A DNA stretch of 64,000 nt from CAZCDS01 sp964497585 (lineage in GTDB: Bacteria; Desulfobacterota; Desulfomonilia; Desulfomonilales; Desulfomonilaceae). This document shows, piece after piece, positions 9,415 through 18,591 of the stretch (position 1 is its first letter; each line of letters opens with the position of its first letter). Both the position numbers and the translations under genes were made by a program. The notes under the pieces were generated by a model. It did no database searches, was not told where the DNA came from, and saw only the letters and a program-made list of their open reading frames with translations. The stretch lies in NCBI GenBank assembly GCA_964497585.1, contig CAZCDS010000001.1:336055-400054 (forward strand). Direction: 5' to 3'.

Positions 9415-9456
9415 CGGCGATGCGGTTATGGGGGTAATGGATGGGGGGTGGTCACC

Positions 9457-12400
9457 TCATGCGGCGGTAGGTGGTTTCTTGAGAATGGTGGGAGTAACGA
9501 ACAGAAGTAGTTCACCAATTTCTGAGTTCTTGCTGTTGGCGTTGAAGAAAAAGTTCACCAACGGAATGTGCATAAGCCCGGGCCATCCCGTGTTGGTTCG
9601 GCCAGTAGTCCGTCGGAGCAGACCGCCAATGACCGCGGTCTCACCGTCTTTGACGATGAGCACGGTATTGGCTTGGCGATTATCAATCGACGTTAAACCG
9701 TTATAGGTTGCGCCCGGTTCGTTGTCCGTGACATTGAGAGTCATCTGAATCCGCCCGTCAGGATAGATTTGGGGTGTGACGGTCAACTGGATGTTTGCAC
9801 TCACAAACTGCACCTGGGTGCCGTCTGCGGAGACCGATGGGTACGGGATCTGGACTCCGTCGAGGACCGTGGCTGATTGCCGATCAAGCACCTGGACCTT
9901 CGGGCGGGCGATAATCTTGGTCTTCCCGTCTGATTCGCCCACGGCTAGTCGGATGTCGAGGTCGGTAGCCAACTGGCCTTGCAGCAGGCCGAACTGCATC
10001 GCGGCGCCAAAAAGGGTTCCTGCGACACCTGGCACGTCCATCCACAAACGGTTGGTCAGGGCCGTCGTATAGGGAAGATTGACGCCAGACGCGGCGTTGG
10101 TCGCTGCGGTATTTCCGGGGAGTCCTGTGAAGCCCCACATCGTATACGTGCGGTTCGGGTTAGGGTTCGTGATCGTCCCGATGTCGCGGCTGGTGACCTG
10201 GTTGTTGTTGACACCCCAGTTGATCCCCAGGCCCCTGGCCCAGTTACGGTTGGCACGGACGAGCCTCGCCTCGATGAGGACCTGCGGTGTAGGCACGTCG
10301 AGGGTCGCTATGAGTTTCTTCATCTCCTCGATGCGCTCCGGGAGATCCTTTATGAAGAGCATGTTGTACGTGGGATTGGCCCAGATGATCGTGTGAGCTA
10401 GAATTCTCTGCATCCTCGGGTCAAGACCGGCTCCCCGCAGCCCGGCCAGAGCCTCCCCCGCCGTCGTTCGCCGAGCAACTTCTTGAGCTGCCTGGGTTCT
10501 GCGTTCCCTATCGATCTCTCGCCTCACCCGCTCCATTCTCGCTTCGGCTCCGGGACTTCCCGGCTGGAAGCCCTGTGCGGTGAGCCGCTCCTGGGCCCTC
10601 TGCAGCGCCTGGGCCTCGGTCTCACCGGGGGGAAGTGCCGCTCCGCCACAGTTGCGGTTGAACACGCACTCGAGAATGGGGGTGATCTCACGCACCCGGG
10701 CATAGTTGAGCTTAACCTGAACCAACAAGAGGGTCACCGGCTCGCCGTCGATCTCAATGGTTTCCGTAGCGCCCACGGTTTCAAAGACCGGCGCCTCTGT
10801 GGGGAGCTCCGCCGCGACGGCTTCCTCTTTGGTGATCTTCTCGAGAGCCTGTTCCCTATCCTTTTCGAGTCGCCGGATTTCTCTCTTGTTCCGGACAAGC
10901 TTCTGGTCTGCTTGTCTGAGGAGAGTTCGGTACTCCCTCATTCTCGCGTTTTTTGTTCGCTGGATTCGCGCTCTTCGACCGACCCACATCACGTTGCCCA
11001 CGAGGTCGCGATCAAGGCCGTGGGATTGCAGTATGTGGTCGATGACCTGGCCCAATGGCACGTCCCGCAGGTGCATGGTGACCGTGCCCCGAACATCGTC
11101 GCCCAGCATTATGTTCAGTCCGGCCTGCTCTCCCAGGAGGCGGAAGACATTTTGTACCGAAATTCCCTGAAAATTCATGGTGACCGGTTTGCTAAAGACT
11201 TCCGGATCACCGGTTACGCGGTATTTGCGTTCAATGGCCCGCCGCTCTTTGAGTATTTCCTCCTGTTCCTTGAGCAGACCGGCTATCTGAGTAGCAATAG
11301 TCTCACTCTGGCGACGAAATTCCTCCTCTCGCATGATGCGGGCGGCTTCCCTTCGTGCCATCAGGGATTCTCTGCGAGCCCTGTATTCAGCCCGCGGCGC
11401 TGCTTCGCCCTCCTTGGGAACGAGGATCGCTTTCTGATCCGCGGTCAGTGCAAAGCGAGGGGGCGGGAAATCGACCATGAGCACGCCCTTCTTCTTCTGC
11501 ACCTGGTACGGAACCGCGTCTTTCAGCTGGATAAAGATCGTCTGAGATCCAGGGACGATCATTTCCACGGAGGTTGAGAATTCATCCGTTTTCAATGGCT
11601 TCTGATGCGCTTTCGGTATCTCCGCGTTCACGAGGTCCAGTCTCACCTTCGTCGGTGAGACCCGCGTCATGCGGTAATCCAGATGGTCTCCACCCCGCAC
11701 GACCAAGCGGGCATTATGACCGACCTGGATGAACTTGAGTTCGGTCACTTCCTGTACTACCAGTCTCGGATCGGGTGTCGGTGGCGTGACCGGAGGCCTT
11801 ACTTCACGAACCATGCGCCCGCGGCCCGGGACGCCTCGGAGACCCGCAGTGCTCGATGGCCTAACATCAGGGATGGAGGTTCGAGCGCGGGCCTTTGTAC
11901 CCTGTGAAGTAGTCGGCGCGGGTCGACCGCGTTCGAGCTTCTGAGCCATTTTCGCGTTTTTGCTGGCCCTGGCCGCTCCTGGAGCCGCGGGTCTGGGCTC
12001 TCTGAGCAATCGTTTACTCTTCCCCGACCGGTAAGGCGCCGGCTGGTTGAGCTCGAGACGCCGAGCGAGCTTGACTTCTCTAAGGTTGACGGGCTTTTTC
12101 ACTGAGCCTGCCGACGAATGCTCGCCGGCGCTCTTGCCCTTCACCCTTCCCTTGGGCGAAGCCGATCGTGACCCGTCGGAACTCACGGAACTGCGGTCCG
12201 ATCTGGCGCTTGCGATCAGTGGCATCCTGCTCGCCGGCCCGGAAGCTCCGGACGGGCTGGTCATCCTCGTGCCCGAAGACCTCCCGGCTGCCGGAATCGC
12301 TTTCGGAGAGAGCGGTGAAGTGGAGGACGATTTCGTCAACGCCTTTGCCGAGGCTTTTCTCCTGGAGAGCTGAGAGTTCGTTCCCGGCTGCTTGCCGAAA

Positions 12401-12783
12401 ACCAATGAGACGACTCCCTTGCCGCGAACGACTTTGAACGTAGGCACGGCATTCTTCTGGAAATCCACCACCACACGCGCGCGACCCTTGAACATTCCTA
12501 CGCGTATTTCGTGCACGTTCGACCCATGAACCCTCGTCTTTCTCGGAATTTTTCCGAGAGCGGTCCCTTCGAAATCGACAACCAATCGGTTGGGACGTCC
12601 GATGACGCGGGTTTGATGCTTACCTATGCTGCCCGTATGGGGGATCAGAATCCGCTGTCCGTCGGCATCCCACTTGACCTCTTTTATTTTGCCGGCGCCG
12701 GCCGCCCAGTTCGGCGAGCAGACGATCGCAAAAAACAGAATGCCTACCCACAGCGTTCTCCATGTCAGTTCAAGTTGCCTCAT
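9457..12783 (-). CDS. pilQ: Type IV pilus secretin PilQ
   Basis: A 1108-residue outer-membrane secretin forming the pilus exit channel. The start at ATG 12781-12783 (GGGAG upstream) gives a signal peptide ending near SPNWAAGA. Two AMIN peptidoglycan-binding domains are seen, at about residues 30-120 and 345-440. Between them lies a roughly 200-residue Ser/Lys/Pro/Arg-rich linker. A charged coiled region (EEEFRRQSETIATQIAGLL) follows. Then come an STN/secretin N0 domain (VTMNFQGISVQNVFRLLGEQ), an N1 domain (LNYARVREITPILECVF), and the C-terminal secretin pore domain with IARPKVQVLDRQSATV and NRQANTVLIVKDGETAVIGG. It is longer than typical PilQ (700-900 aa) because of the linker. The usual pilMNOP neighbours are absent here. 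Confidence 0.95.
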   Translation of the reverse strand: MRQLELTWRTLWVGILFFAIVCSPNWAAGAGKIKEVKWDADGQRILIPHTGSIGKHQTRVIGRPNRLVVDFEGTALGKIPRKTRVHGSNVHEIRVGMFKGRARVVVDFQKNAVPTFKVVRGKGVVSLVFGKQPGTNSQLSRRKASAKALTKSSSTSPLSPKAIPAAGRSSGTRMTSPSGASGPASRMPLIASARSDRSSVSSDGSRSASPKGRVKGKSAGEHSSAGSVKKPVNLREVKLARRLELNQPAPYRSGKSKRLLREPRPAAPGAARASKNAKMAQKLERGRPAPTTSQGTKARARTSIPDVRPSSTAGLRGVPGRGRMVREVRPPVTPPTPDPRLVVQEVTELKFIQVGHNARLVVRGGDHLDYRMTRVSPTKVRLDLVNAEIPKAHQKPLKTDEFSTSVEMIVPGSQTIFIQLKDAVPYQVQKKKGVLMVDFPPPRFALTADQKAILVPKEGEAAPRAEYRARRESLMARREAARIMREEEFRRQSETIATQIAGLLKEQEEILKERRAIERKYRVTGDPEVFSKPVTMNFQGISVQNVFRLLGEQAGLNIMLGDDVRGTVTMHLRDVPLGQVIDHILQSHGLDRDLVGNVMWVGRRARIQRTKNARMREYRTLLRQADQKLVRNKREIRRLEKDREQALEKITKEEAVAAELPTEAPVFETVGATETIEIDGEPVTLLLVQVKLNYARVREITPILECVFNRNCGGAALPPGETEAQALQRAQERLTAQGFQPGSPGAEARMERVRREIDRERRTQAAQEVARRTTAGEALAGLRGAGLDPRMQRILAHTIIWANPTYNMLFIKDLPERIEEMKKLIATLDVPTPQVLIEARLVRANRNWARGLGINWGVNNNQVTSRDIGTITNPNPNRTYTMWGFTGLPGNTAATNAASGVNLPYTTALTNRLWMDVPGVAGTLFGAAMQFGLLQGQLATDLDIRLAVGESDGKTKIIARPKVQVLDRQSATVLDGVQIPYPSVSADGTQVQFVSANIQLTVTPQIYPDGRIQMTLNVTDNEPGATYNGLTSIDNRQANTVLIVKDGETAVIGGLLRRTTGRTNTGWPGLMHIPLVNFFFNANSKNSEIGELLLFVTPTILKKPPTAA

Positions 12784-12923
12784 CTCTATGCACTCCCGAA
12801 GACCGTGTCTTTTCACGCCTCTTGGCAAGCCACGGTGCGTTGGGTAATCAGATTCCGGGGTTCTCTCACCGGCGCGTGATTCACGAGCACGCGAATCCTC
12901 TACCGGATGTTAAGGCTGAGCGG

Positions 12924-12953
12924 ATATTAGCAAATAACCAGTGTAGATGTCAA
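12924..12953 (-). promoter_or_regulatory. Sigma70-like promoter of pilQ
   Basis: On the minus strand a perfect -35 TTGACA (12948-12953) is followed by 18 bases and the -10-like TAATAT (12924-12929), in a locally AT-rich stretch. This would start transcription near 12917 and give a leader of about 135 bases before the pilQ ATG. It is predicted by eye and not demonstrated. Confidence 0.6.
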
Positions 12954-13116
12954 GAAAAAATCAGAAAAACAGTATTCTATCTCTTAAACTTGAAGTTATA
13001 GATTATGTATTTGCCATGGCTCAAAGCGTCTCTGTCAGATCATTCTTGGCCGCACTTCCGCCGCCCCGGGTCAGTTTTCGCTTCCAAAATGGGGGCCCCT
13101 GACTTATCATCGGGCA

Positions 13117-13200
13117 ATGGAGGAGACCATAGCTGTCAAGATCGTAGTGGTTTGTGCGGTGCTCGCAGCTGGGGCGCTCTACTACTACCTGTACCGTTAG
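13117..13200 (+). CDS. Possible 27-aa single-pass membrane microprotein
   Basis: ATG 13117 opens a 27-codon frame. It encodes a short charged start, a hydrophobic helix (VKIVVVCAVLAAGALYYYLY) and a final Arg before TAG at 13198-13200. The pattern is that of a tiny single-span membrane peptide. The ribosome site is weak (a GGGC just before the ATG), and it lies in the region between the pilQ promoter and the end of rimO. I cannot exclude chance. Confidence 0.3.
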   Translation: MEETIAVKIVVVCAVLAAGALYYYLYR

Positions 13201-13236
13201 TCACAACGTGGCTCGAAGCAGGCGGATGAGATCTTC

Positions 13237-14646
13237 CTAGGTGTCGTGCTGATCCGGCGCACATTCGAAATCCCCGTCTATCAGCTTACCGAAAAGATCA
13301 GATGCGTGAGAGTCGGTGATCCGCACCGTACGCATTTGGCCTTGGACTGCGCGTCCCGCGGTTATAAGGAGCGCGCCGTCAATCTCGGGGGCCTGATCCC
13401 AGACCCGCCCCTGGAGGAGAAGGTCGCTCTCTTGGGACAGTCCTTCCACCAGGCACCGTTCCAATCTTCCGACGCGTTCTCTGTTACGTTTTTCCATGAA
13501 TCTCGAGTGCGTGTCCTGGATGGCCTCAGCCCGGGCTTGTTTGACCTCTAAGGGCACTGGATCACCGAGGTCGAAGGCAGGGGTGCCCTGTTCATGGGAG
13601 TATACAAAAACTCCGACGTGTTCCAATTGGAACGATTTCACGAACCGGGCCAGTTCCTCAAATTCCTTTTCACCCTCCCCGGGGAAACCGACCATAAAGG
13701 TGGATCGCAAGACGAGGCCGGGGATTTCCCCGCGCAATCTTTCGACGAGCTTGCGGATACGGTCACCTTTCCAAGGTCTCCCCATGGCCCTAAGGACATT
13801 CTCGGACACATGCTGAAAGGGAATGTCGAGATAGGGCAATATGTTGTCCGATTCGTTGATGACGTGAGGAAGGTCTCGGGGAATCCCGTCGGGATGGAGG
13901 TACATGAGGCGTATCCACGCGATTCCCTCCACACGTCTCAGGCGTTGCAGAAGGGCTGTCAGACCGCGCTTCTCTCCTCGGTCGACTCCGTAGGCGGTCA
14001 GGTCCTGGGCAACGAGGACTAGTTCGCGGACACCCACGGCGGCCAAGTTGCTTGCCTCGCGCTCCAGATCATCGGGATCGACACTGGAAAGCCGCCCCCT
14101 AATGGAAGGGATCGTGCAGAAACGGCATCTTCTGGAGCATCCTTCGGCTATCTTGAGGTATGCGTAACCCGGAGTGCTAAGAATGCGGCTTCGATCTGTG
14201 TTTTGGTCCTGCGGCGCGCACTTGGCTTCCTCTTCGCGCCCGCCCGGAGCCGTGCCGAAGACACCGTTGAGGCTCCGATCCTGGCCGCGTCGCGCCAGAG
14301 CGGACTCGATGAATCGTGGAAGCTCGCCTATCTGATCGAGCGGAAGGAACACGTCGACTTCGGGCAGCGGCTCGACGAGATCTGCCCCGAAACGCTGGGG
14401 TAAACACCCGGCTACCACAAGCGCGGCGGTGCTGTTTGTGTGCCTGGCATCGAGAATCGCGTCGATGGATTCTTCCACCGCAGGCTCGATGAACGCGCAG
14501 GTATTTATGACAATCGCGTCGGCCCGAGTCGGGTCGTCGGTATGGGAAAACCCGGCCCGCGACATCACGAAGAGGATTCTCTCGGAATCTACCCGGTTCT
14601 TGGGGCATCCGAGGCTCGCGAGATGAAAAAGCTTATTTGATTTCAC
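13237..14646 (-). CDS. rimO: Ribosomal protein S12 methylthiotransferase RimO
   Basis: A 469-residue radical-SAM methylthiotransferase that adds a methylthio group to an Asp of ribosomal protein S12. The N-terminal UPF0004 domain carries three cluster-binding cysteines in SLGCPKNRVDSE, VINTCAFI and VAGCLPQR. The radical-SAM cluster motif is CSRRCRFC near residue 170. A C-terminal TRAM-like domain (LVEGLSQESDLLLQGRVWDQAPEIDG, read in two parts) completes the family architecture. SLGCPKN and EGCSRRCRFCTIPSIRG favour RimO over the tRNA enzyme MiaB. The start overlaps the upstream lolA stop by 4 bases (ATGA), so it is translationally coupled to lolA. Confidence 0.94.
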   Translation of the reverse strand: MKSNKLFHLASLGCPKNRVDSERILFVMSRAGFSHTDDPTRADAIVINTCAFIEPAVEESIDAILDARHTNSTAALVVAGCLPQRFGADLVEPLPEVDVFLPLDQIGELPRFIESALARRGQDRSLNGVFGTAPGGREEEAKCAPQDQNTDRSRILSTPGYAYLKIAEGCSRRCRFCTIPSIRGRLSSVDPDDLEREASNLAAVGVRELVLVAQDLTAYGVDRGEKRGLTALLQRLRRVEGIAWIRLMYLHPDGIPRDLPHVINESDNILPYLDIPFQHVSENVLRAMGRPWKGDRIRKLVERLRGEIPGLVLRSTFMVGFPGEGEKEFEELARFVKSFQLEHVGVFVYSHEQGTPAFDLGDPVPLEVKQARAEAIQDTHSRFMEKRNRERVGRLERCLVEGLSQESDLLLQGRVWDQAPEIDGALLITAGRAVQGQMRTVRITDSHASDLFGKLIDGDFECAPDQHDT

Positions 14647-15341
14647 TGCTTGTTCTTTGGCAGGAACTGGAATTCAGAAATATCGGCACCCTTGGCGCGA
14701 TTGTACCGAATTCGGAATCGAGAATCGGGAAGCGAATCCAGAAAGGTTATATGGGATAGGTCGAACCGGTTATAGTTGCCCAAGGCGTCATAGATTATCG
14801 CCCGTTTTATGGTGTACCGGTCCGGGTCTATTCCCAACTGTATTCGATACGTGGACCTGCTCTTCTTGCGGTCGATCAGCTGCAACCGGATAAGCTTGTC
14901 CTGTTCGCTGTATGGGGATTTGGCGGGAAAGGAAACCGTAAAGTCCCGTTCCAGCGACTTGATGTCCGCAAAAAAACCAAAGAAATGCTCCAGATTGACA
15001 TCCGGTGGAATATCCCCCTTTACCGAGTTGCCTTCATCCGGAAAATAGACGGTGTACGATTTCCCCCGGACAACCACTTCTTGTCTTTCGGGAAAATTCA
15101 CATCTAATGCGATCATTCCGGGTTTCTTCACGTACATGGTCCCGCGGAAATGGTCTCTGAGATCCATTGCCACGTTGACAGTGATTTGATCGAAAGCCGC
15201 CTTGAAACAACAGTGCTTCGAATAAACGGCGTTAAGCCGGAGGAGCACCTCTGTGAGGCCGGGTAGTTCGAAACCAGCCTGACCCGAGTCGGGAAAGAGA
15301 AAAAGCAGGGTCGCGATCCCCAGCAGAGTCGCTCTCTTCAA
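14643..15341 (-). CDS. lolA: Outer-membrane lipoprotein carrier LolA-like protein
   Basis: A 232-residue periplasmic carrier. The first about 22 residues (MKRATLLGIATLLFLFPDSG) form a signal peptide. The mature part has the LolA beta-sandwich pattern: HFRGTMYVKKPGMIALDV, then GKSYTVYFPDEG, and a C-terminal YDALGNYNRFDLSHITF. LolA collects lipoproteins from LolCDE and delivers them to the outer membrane. No LolB is visible, as expected for Desulfobacterota, which generally lack an obvious LolB. It overlaps both neighbours by 4 bases, so ABC ATPase, lolA and rimO form one coupled unit. Confidence 0.85.
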   Translation of the reverse strand: MKRATLLGIATLLFLFPDSGQAGFELPGLTEVLLRLNAVYSKHCCFKAAFDQITVNVAMDLRDHFRGTMYVKKPGMIALDVNFPERQEVVVRGKSYTVYFPDEGNSVKGDIPPDVNLEHFFGFFADIKSLERDFTVSFPAKSPYSEQDKLIRLQLIDRKKSRSTYRIQLGIDPDRYTIKRAIIYDALGNYNRFDLSHITFLDSLPDSRFRIRYNRAKGADISEFQFLPKNKQ

Positions 15342-16198
15342 GCTTTTGCTCCTGCCAAGCGGTAGAGATCGGCTAACCGATCCGCCAACGAAGCCGCGCT
15401 CAGATCGTCCCAGCTTACTGCAAGGCCGGCTGTTCGGAGTTCGTGGACGAGGAGGGCCGGGCCAGGAAGGAGATCCCGTAGGGTTGGATCTTCCCCGAGT
15501 CGCTCCCAGACCTCTTGCGGGCGGCCGAAGGTGATCGCCCTCCCGGAGTCGAGCACGAGCACTAGGTCGATGATCGGAAGGAAGAACTCCATGTCGTGGC
15601 TGACGATAATAACAGTTCTCCCTCCGGAAGCGTGCACTGTTCTCAGTACCCGCACGAGGTCGGCAACCGACGGAGGATCGAGGCCCACGGCTGGTTCGTC
15701 GAGTATCAGAGTCTCCGGCTCATTGACCAACATGGAGGCGATCGCGACCTTGCGCTTGTCCGCGTCGGAGAGGATCGATGGAGGCAAGTCCCCGATTCGG
15801 TCGATGTCCAGCCCCAGACTGCCGCAGGCCGCTCGGACTCGAGCTCTGATTTCCGAGTCCTGGAGTTCGGAGAACCGTCGCATAACGAAGGAGATGTCCC
15901 GGTACACCGTTTCTTCGAAGAGCTGGCGCTCGGGCATCTGGAAGACCACCCCGATGTTCCTTTTCAGACCGGGGCCGATTTCTCGTGTGTCCCGTCCGTC
16001 AATCAGCACGGTCCCTCCGGTGGGGGTGAGGAATCCTCCAAGAATCCTCATGAGCGTAGTCTTTCCCGAACCGGTGCCTCCAAGTATGCCGACAATCCTG
16101 CCGGGACCAACCGCGAAACTTATGTCTTGCAGCGCGCAGACCTCCAGAGGAGTTCCCTTGCCGTACACGAATCGCAGGTTTTGTACCTCGATTTCCAT
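15338..16198 (-). CDS. Ecf/Cbi-type ABC transporter ATPase with an aberrant signature motif
   Basis: A 286-residue ABC ATPase starting at ATG 16196-16198 (MEIEVQNLRFVYGKGTPLEV). Walker A (GGTGSGKTTLM), the Q-loop (VVFQMPERQLFEETV, the Q-helix style of EcfA proteins), Walker B/D-loop (TLILDEPAVGLDPPS) and the H-loop (IIVSHDMEF) are all intact. The signature that should be LSGGQ reads LSDAD (in PPSILSDADKRKVAIA). The C-terminal extension is as in energy-coupling-factor ATPases. No T or S component lies nearby. It overlaps lolA by 4 bases. The substrate is unknown, and assignment to cobalt, vitamin or any other transport would be a guess. Confidence 0.85.
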   Translation of the reverse strand: MEIEVQNLRFVYGKGTPLEVCALQDISFAVGPGRIVGILGGTGSGKTTLMRILGGFLTPTGGTVLIDGRDTREIGPGLKRNIGVVFQMPERQLFEETVYRDISFVMRRFSELQDSEIRARVRAACGSLGLDIDRIGDLPPSILSDADKRKVAIASMLVNEPETLILDEPAVGLDPPSVADLVRVLRTVHASGGRTVIIVSHDMEFFLPIIDLVLVLDSGRAITFGRPQEVWERLGEDPTLRDLLPGPALLVHELRTAGLAVSWDDLSAASLADRLADLYRLAGAKA

Positions 16199-16272
16199 AT
16201 CTTTGCCAATGCAGCGATCGGCCCGCCCGAACGGAACGCATACGACGGCTGGTTCCAACGGTAACCGGGTCG

Positions 16273-17727
16273 TCAGGACGACGTTCCCTTCACCTTCCAG
16301 GTCGTGCCCTCGGGGCCGTCTTCCAATACAATCCCTTTCTCCGCCAACTGCTTGCGTATCTCGTCGGCAAGTGCGAAATCTTTGTTCTTTCGGGCCTCGG
16401 CACGTTGATCGATACGTGTCTGGATTTCGTCCCCCGTCATTCCGAGCCGCTCGACACCTCCCTTTCGCAGTTTCTCGAGGAAGACTTTCGGCTCTTCGGT
16501 GAGCAGTCCGAGCACTTCCCGGGACGCTTCCCCGATCCGGTCCGCTGCGGCCGCGAGCAGATCGGGCCGCGGAATCCGGTCCGGAGGACTTCCTGAGAGT
16601 CTGTTCACTGCACGGGCCGCGTCGAAGAGAAGCGCGAGGACGCGCGGCGTGTTGAAATCGTCGTCCATCGCGTCGGTAAATCTCTCCCTGATGTTGGCGA
16701 GTGCGTCCGGCATCTCCTCGGACGTGCCCCCAGCCGCAATGAGATCCTCCAGTGATGAAGCCGCAGCGTAGAGGCGCTCGAGCCCGGCGGATGCTTCTCC
16801 TATGGACTTCTCATTGTAGTCGAGGGGGCTTCGATAGTGGCTCGACAAAAGGAACAGACGGAGGGCCTCCGGATGAACTTTCGCAAGGATATCCCTGATA
16901 TTCAGGACGTTGCCAAGGGACTTGGACATCTTTTCCGAGCGTATATTCACGAATCCGTTGTGAATCCAGTATTTCACGAAACATGTGCCCGAGGCCGCCT
17001 CTGACTGGGCGATCTCATTCTCGTGGTGCGGGAAGGTCAGATCCGCTCCACCTCCGTGGATGTCAAATCCATCTCCCAGGTAGTATGAACTCATGGCCGA
17101 GCACTCTATGTGCCACCCCGGCCTGCCGGCCCCCCATGGGCTTTCCCAGGACGGCTCACCTGGTTTCGCGGCCTTCCAGAGTGCAAAATCGAGTGGGTTC
17201 CGCTTCTTTTCATCCACTTCCACGCGGGCGCCGGATACAAGGTCCTCAATTCGTTTGCCCGAGAGCTTACCGTACCCCTCGAAGCTTTCGACCGCGAACA
17301 TCACGTCGCCGTCGACTTCGTAGGCATGTCCGGAGGATACGAGCTTGCCGATGAGTTCCTGTATGTGGGCAATGTGGTCAGTCGCCCGAGGCTCGTGGTT
17401 GGGGCGCAGAACGCCGAGTGCGTCCATGTCGACATAAAACTCGTCGACGTATCGTTGGGCGAGTGCCTCCCAGTCCTCTCCCACTTCATTGGCCCGGTTG
17501 ATGATTTTGTCGTCGACGTCGGTGAAATTCCGAACGTACGTCACATCGTACCCGCGGTGGAGGAGGTAGCGGTAGATGACATCAAAGAGGACGATTGAGC
17601 GGGCATGGCCGATGTGACACATGTCATAGACCGTGACACCGCACACGTACATCCTGACCGTGCCCGGAACCAACGGCTCGAATGCTTCCTTACGCCTGGT
17701 CAGCGTGTTGTACATCCTCAGGCTCAT
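16273..17727 (-). CDS. cysS: Cysteinyl-tRNA synthetase
   Basis: A 484-residue class I aminoacyl-tRNA synthetase charging tRNA-Cys in the cytoplasm. The signatures are CGVTVYDMCHIGHARS (HIGH motif, first zinc-ligand Cys), the central WHIECSAMS and HGGGADLTFPHHENE zinc site, and KMSKSLGNVL (KMSKS). The C-terminal anticodon-binding helices (RAEARKNKDFALADEIRKQL) end with DGPEGTTWK. The start is ATG 17725-17727 with AGGAG 7 bases upstream; the frame extends two codons further to a TTG. It follows ispF at about 100 bases on the same strand, an arrangement seen in many bacteria. Confidence 0.97.
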   Translation of the reverse strand: MSLRMYNTLTRRKEAFEPLVPGTVRMYVCGVTVYDMCHIGHARSIVLFDVIYRYLLHRGYDVTYVRNFTDVDDKIINRANEVGEDWEALAQRYVDEFYVDMDALGVLRPNHEPRATDHIAHIQELIGKLVSSGHAYEVDGDVMFAVESFEGYGKLSGKRIEDLVSGARVEVDEKKRNPLDFALWKAAKPGEPSWESPWGAGRPGWHIECSAMSSYYLGDGFDIHGGGADLTFPHHENEIAQSEAASGTCFVKYWIHNGFVNIRSEKMSKSLGNVLNIRDILAKVHPEALRLFLLSSHYRSPLDYNEKSIGEASAGLERLYAAASSLEDLIAAGGTSEEMPDALANIRERFTDAMDDDFNTPRVLALLFDAARAVNRLSGSPPDRIPRPDLLAAAADRIGEASREVLGLLTEEPKVFLEKLRKGGVERLGMTGDEIQTRIDQRAEARKNKDFALADEIRKQLAEKGIVLEDGPEGTTWKVKGTSS

Positions 17728-17825
17728 GAACAACTCCTGTCAAGGAATCGTGCGCCGATTCTCCCTCGATCAGCCCAAGGCCTTATCCCCGCAGAAAGTG
17801 CGTGAAGTGGTGGCAAAAGAGTTGA

Positions 17826-18314
17826 TCAATGGTCCATGTGTTCGACCGGCTCAATCATTGCCACGGCCAGGGCCGCGATCCCCTCTGCTCTTCCAAGGAA
17901 GCCCAGTCCCTCGGGTGAGGTGGCCTTGACGTTGATGCGCTCGGGATCGAGTCCGGTGGCTGATGCGAGGTTCCCGACCATTTCCGCACGAAGCGGTCCG
18001 ATTCTGGGATCCTGTGCCAAGACCGTTGCGTCGATGTTGACGATCCGATACCCTAGCGAGCTGACGGCCTTGCAGATGGTTTCGAGGAGATCGATACTGT
18101 ACGCGTCTCGATAGGCAGGGTCACTGGGTGGGAAGTGCATTCCGATGTCTCCCAGTCCCGCTGCGCCGAGAAGGGCATCGATCACCGCATGAGTGAGCAC
18201 ATCAGCGTCGGAGTGGCCGGCAAGCCCCTGAGGATGGTCAAACTCCACCCCTCCTAGGACGAGCTTCCGACCTTCCACAAACTTGTGAACGTCGAATCCT
18301 TGGCCTATCCTCAA
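17826..18314 (-). CDS. ispF: 2-C-methyl-D-erythritol 2,4-cyclodiphosphate synthase
   Basis: A 162-residue enzyme of the MEP isoprenoid pathway that cyclises CDP-methylerythritol 2-phosphate. The metal ligands are in GFDVHKF (Asp8, His10), and HSDADVLTHAVIDALLGAAGLGDIG carries the family signature (quoted from its start, HSDADVLTHA). The C-terminal NVKATSPEGLGFLGRAEGI is also diagnostic. The length is normal. IspD is not adjacent or fused. It probably shares a transcript with cysS downstream. Confidence 0.97.
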   Translation of the reverse strand: MRIGQGFDVHKFVEGRKLVLGGVEFDHPQGLAGHSDADVLTHAVIDALLGAAGLGDIGMHFPPSDPAYRDAYSIDLLETICKAVSSLGYRIVNIDATVLAQDPRIGPLRAEMVGNLASATGLDPERINVKATSPEGLGFLGRAEGIAALAVAMIEPVEHMDH

Positions 18315-18591
18315 AGTAGTCTCCTGTCGGGATCTTTTCGCGGAGCTTAATTCATCGGTCGTGCTACGTCAAGAATAGCCGGCCCCCGGTTCATATCCCA
18401 CACAAGGGAGTCCTTCGCGAGTAGTGCCGCGCACTGACAGCCCCCTCGTGCGTTTTCGGGGACACCGGTTTCGTGGAAAAGCTGATAATCGCCGATCAAC
18501 ACAGGGGAATCCTTGACGCATCGGAGCTTGTATCGTACAATGAGGACCACTGAATCCTTGAGATGAGCCGGCATAGGAGTAGAGCGCGCCC

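Noticed and set aside
10483..11577. 364-codon plus-strand frame inside pilQ
   Set aside because: It is opposite to conserved secretin domains, has no ribosome site and has non-protein-like composition.
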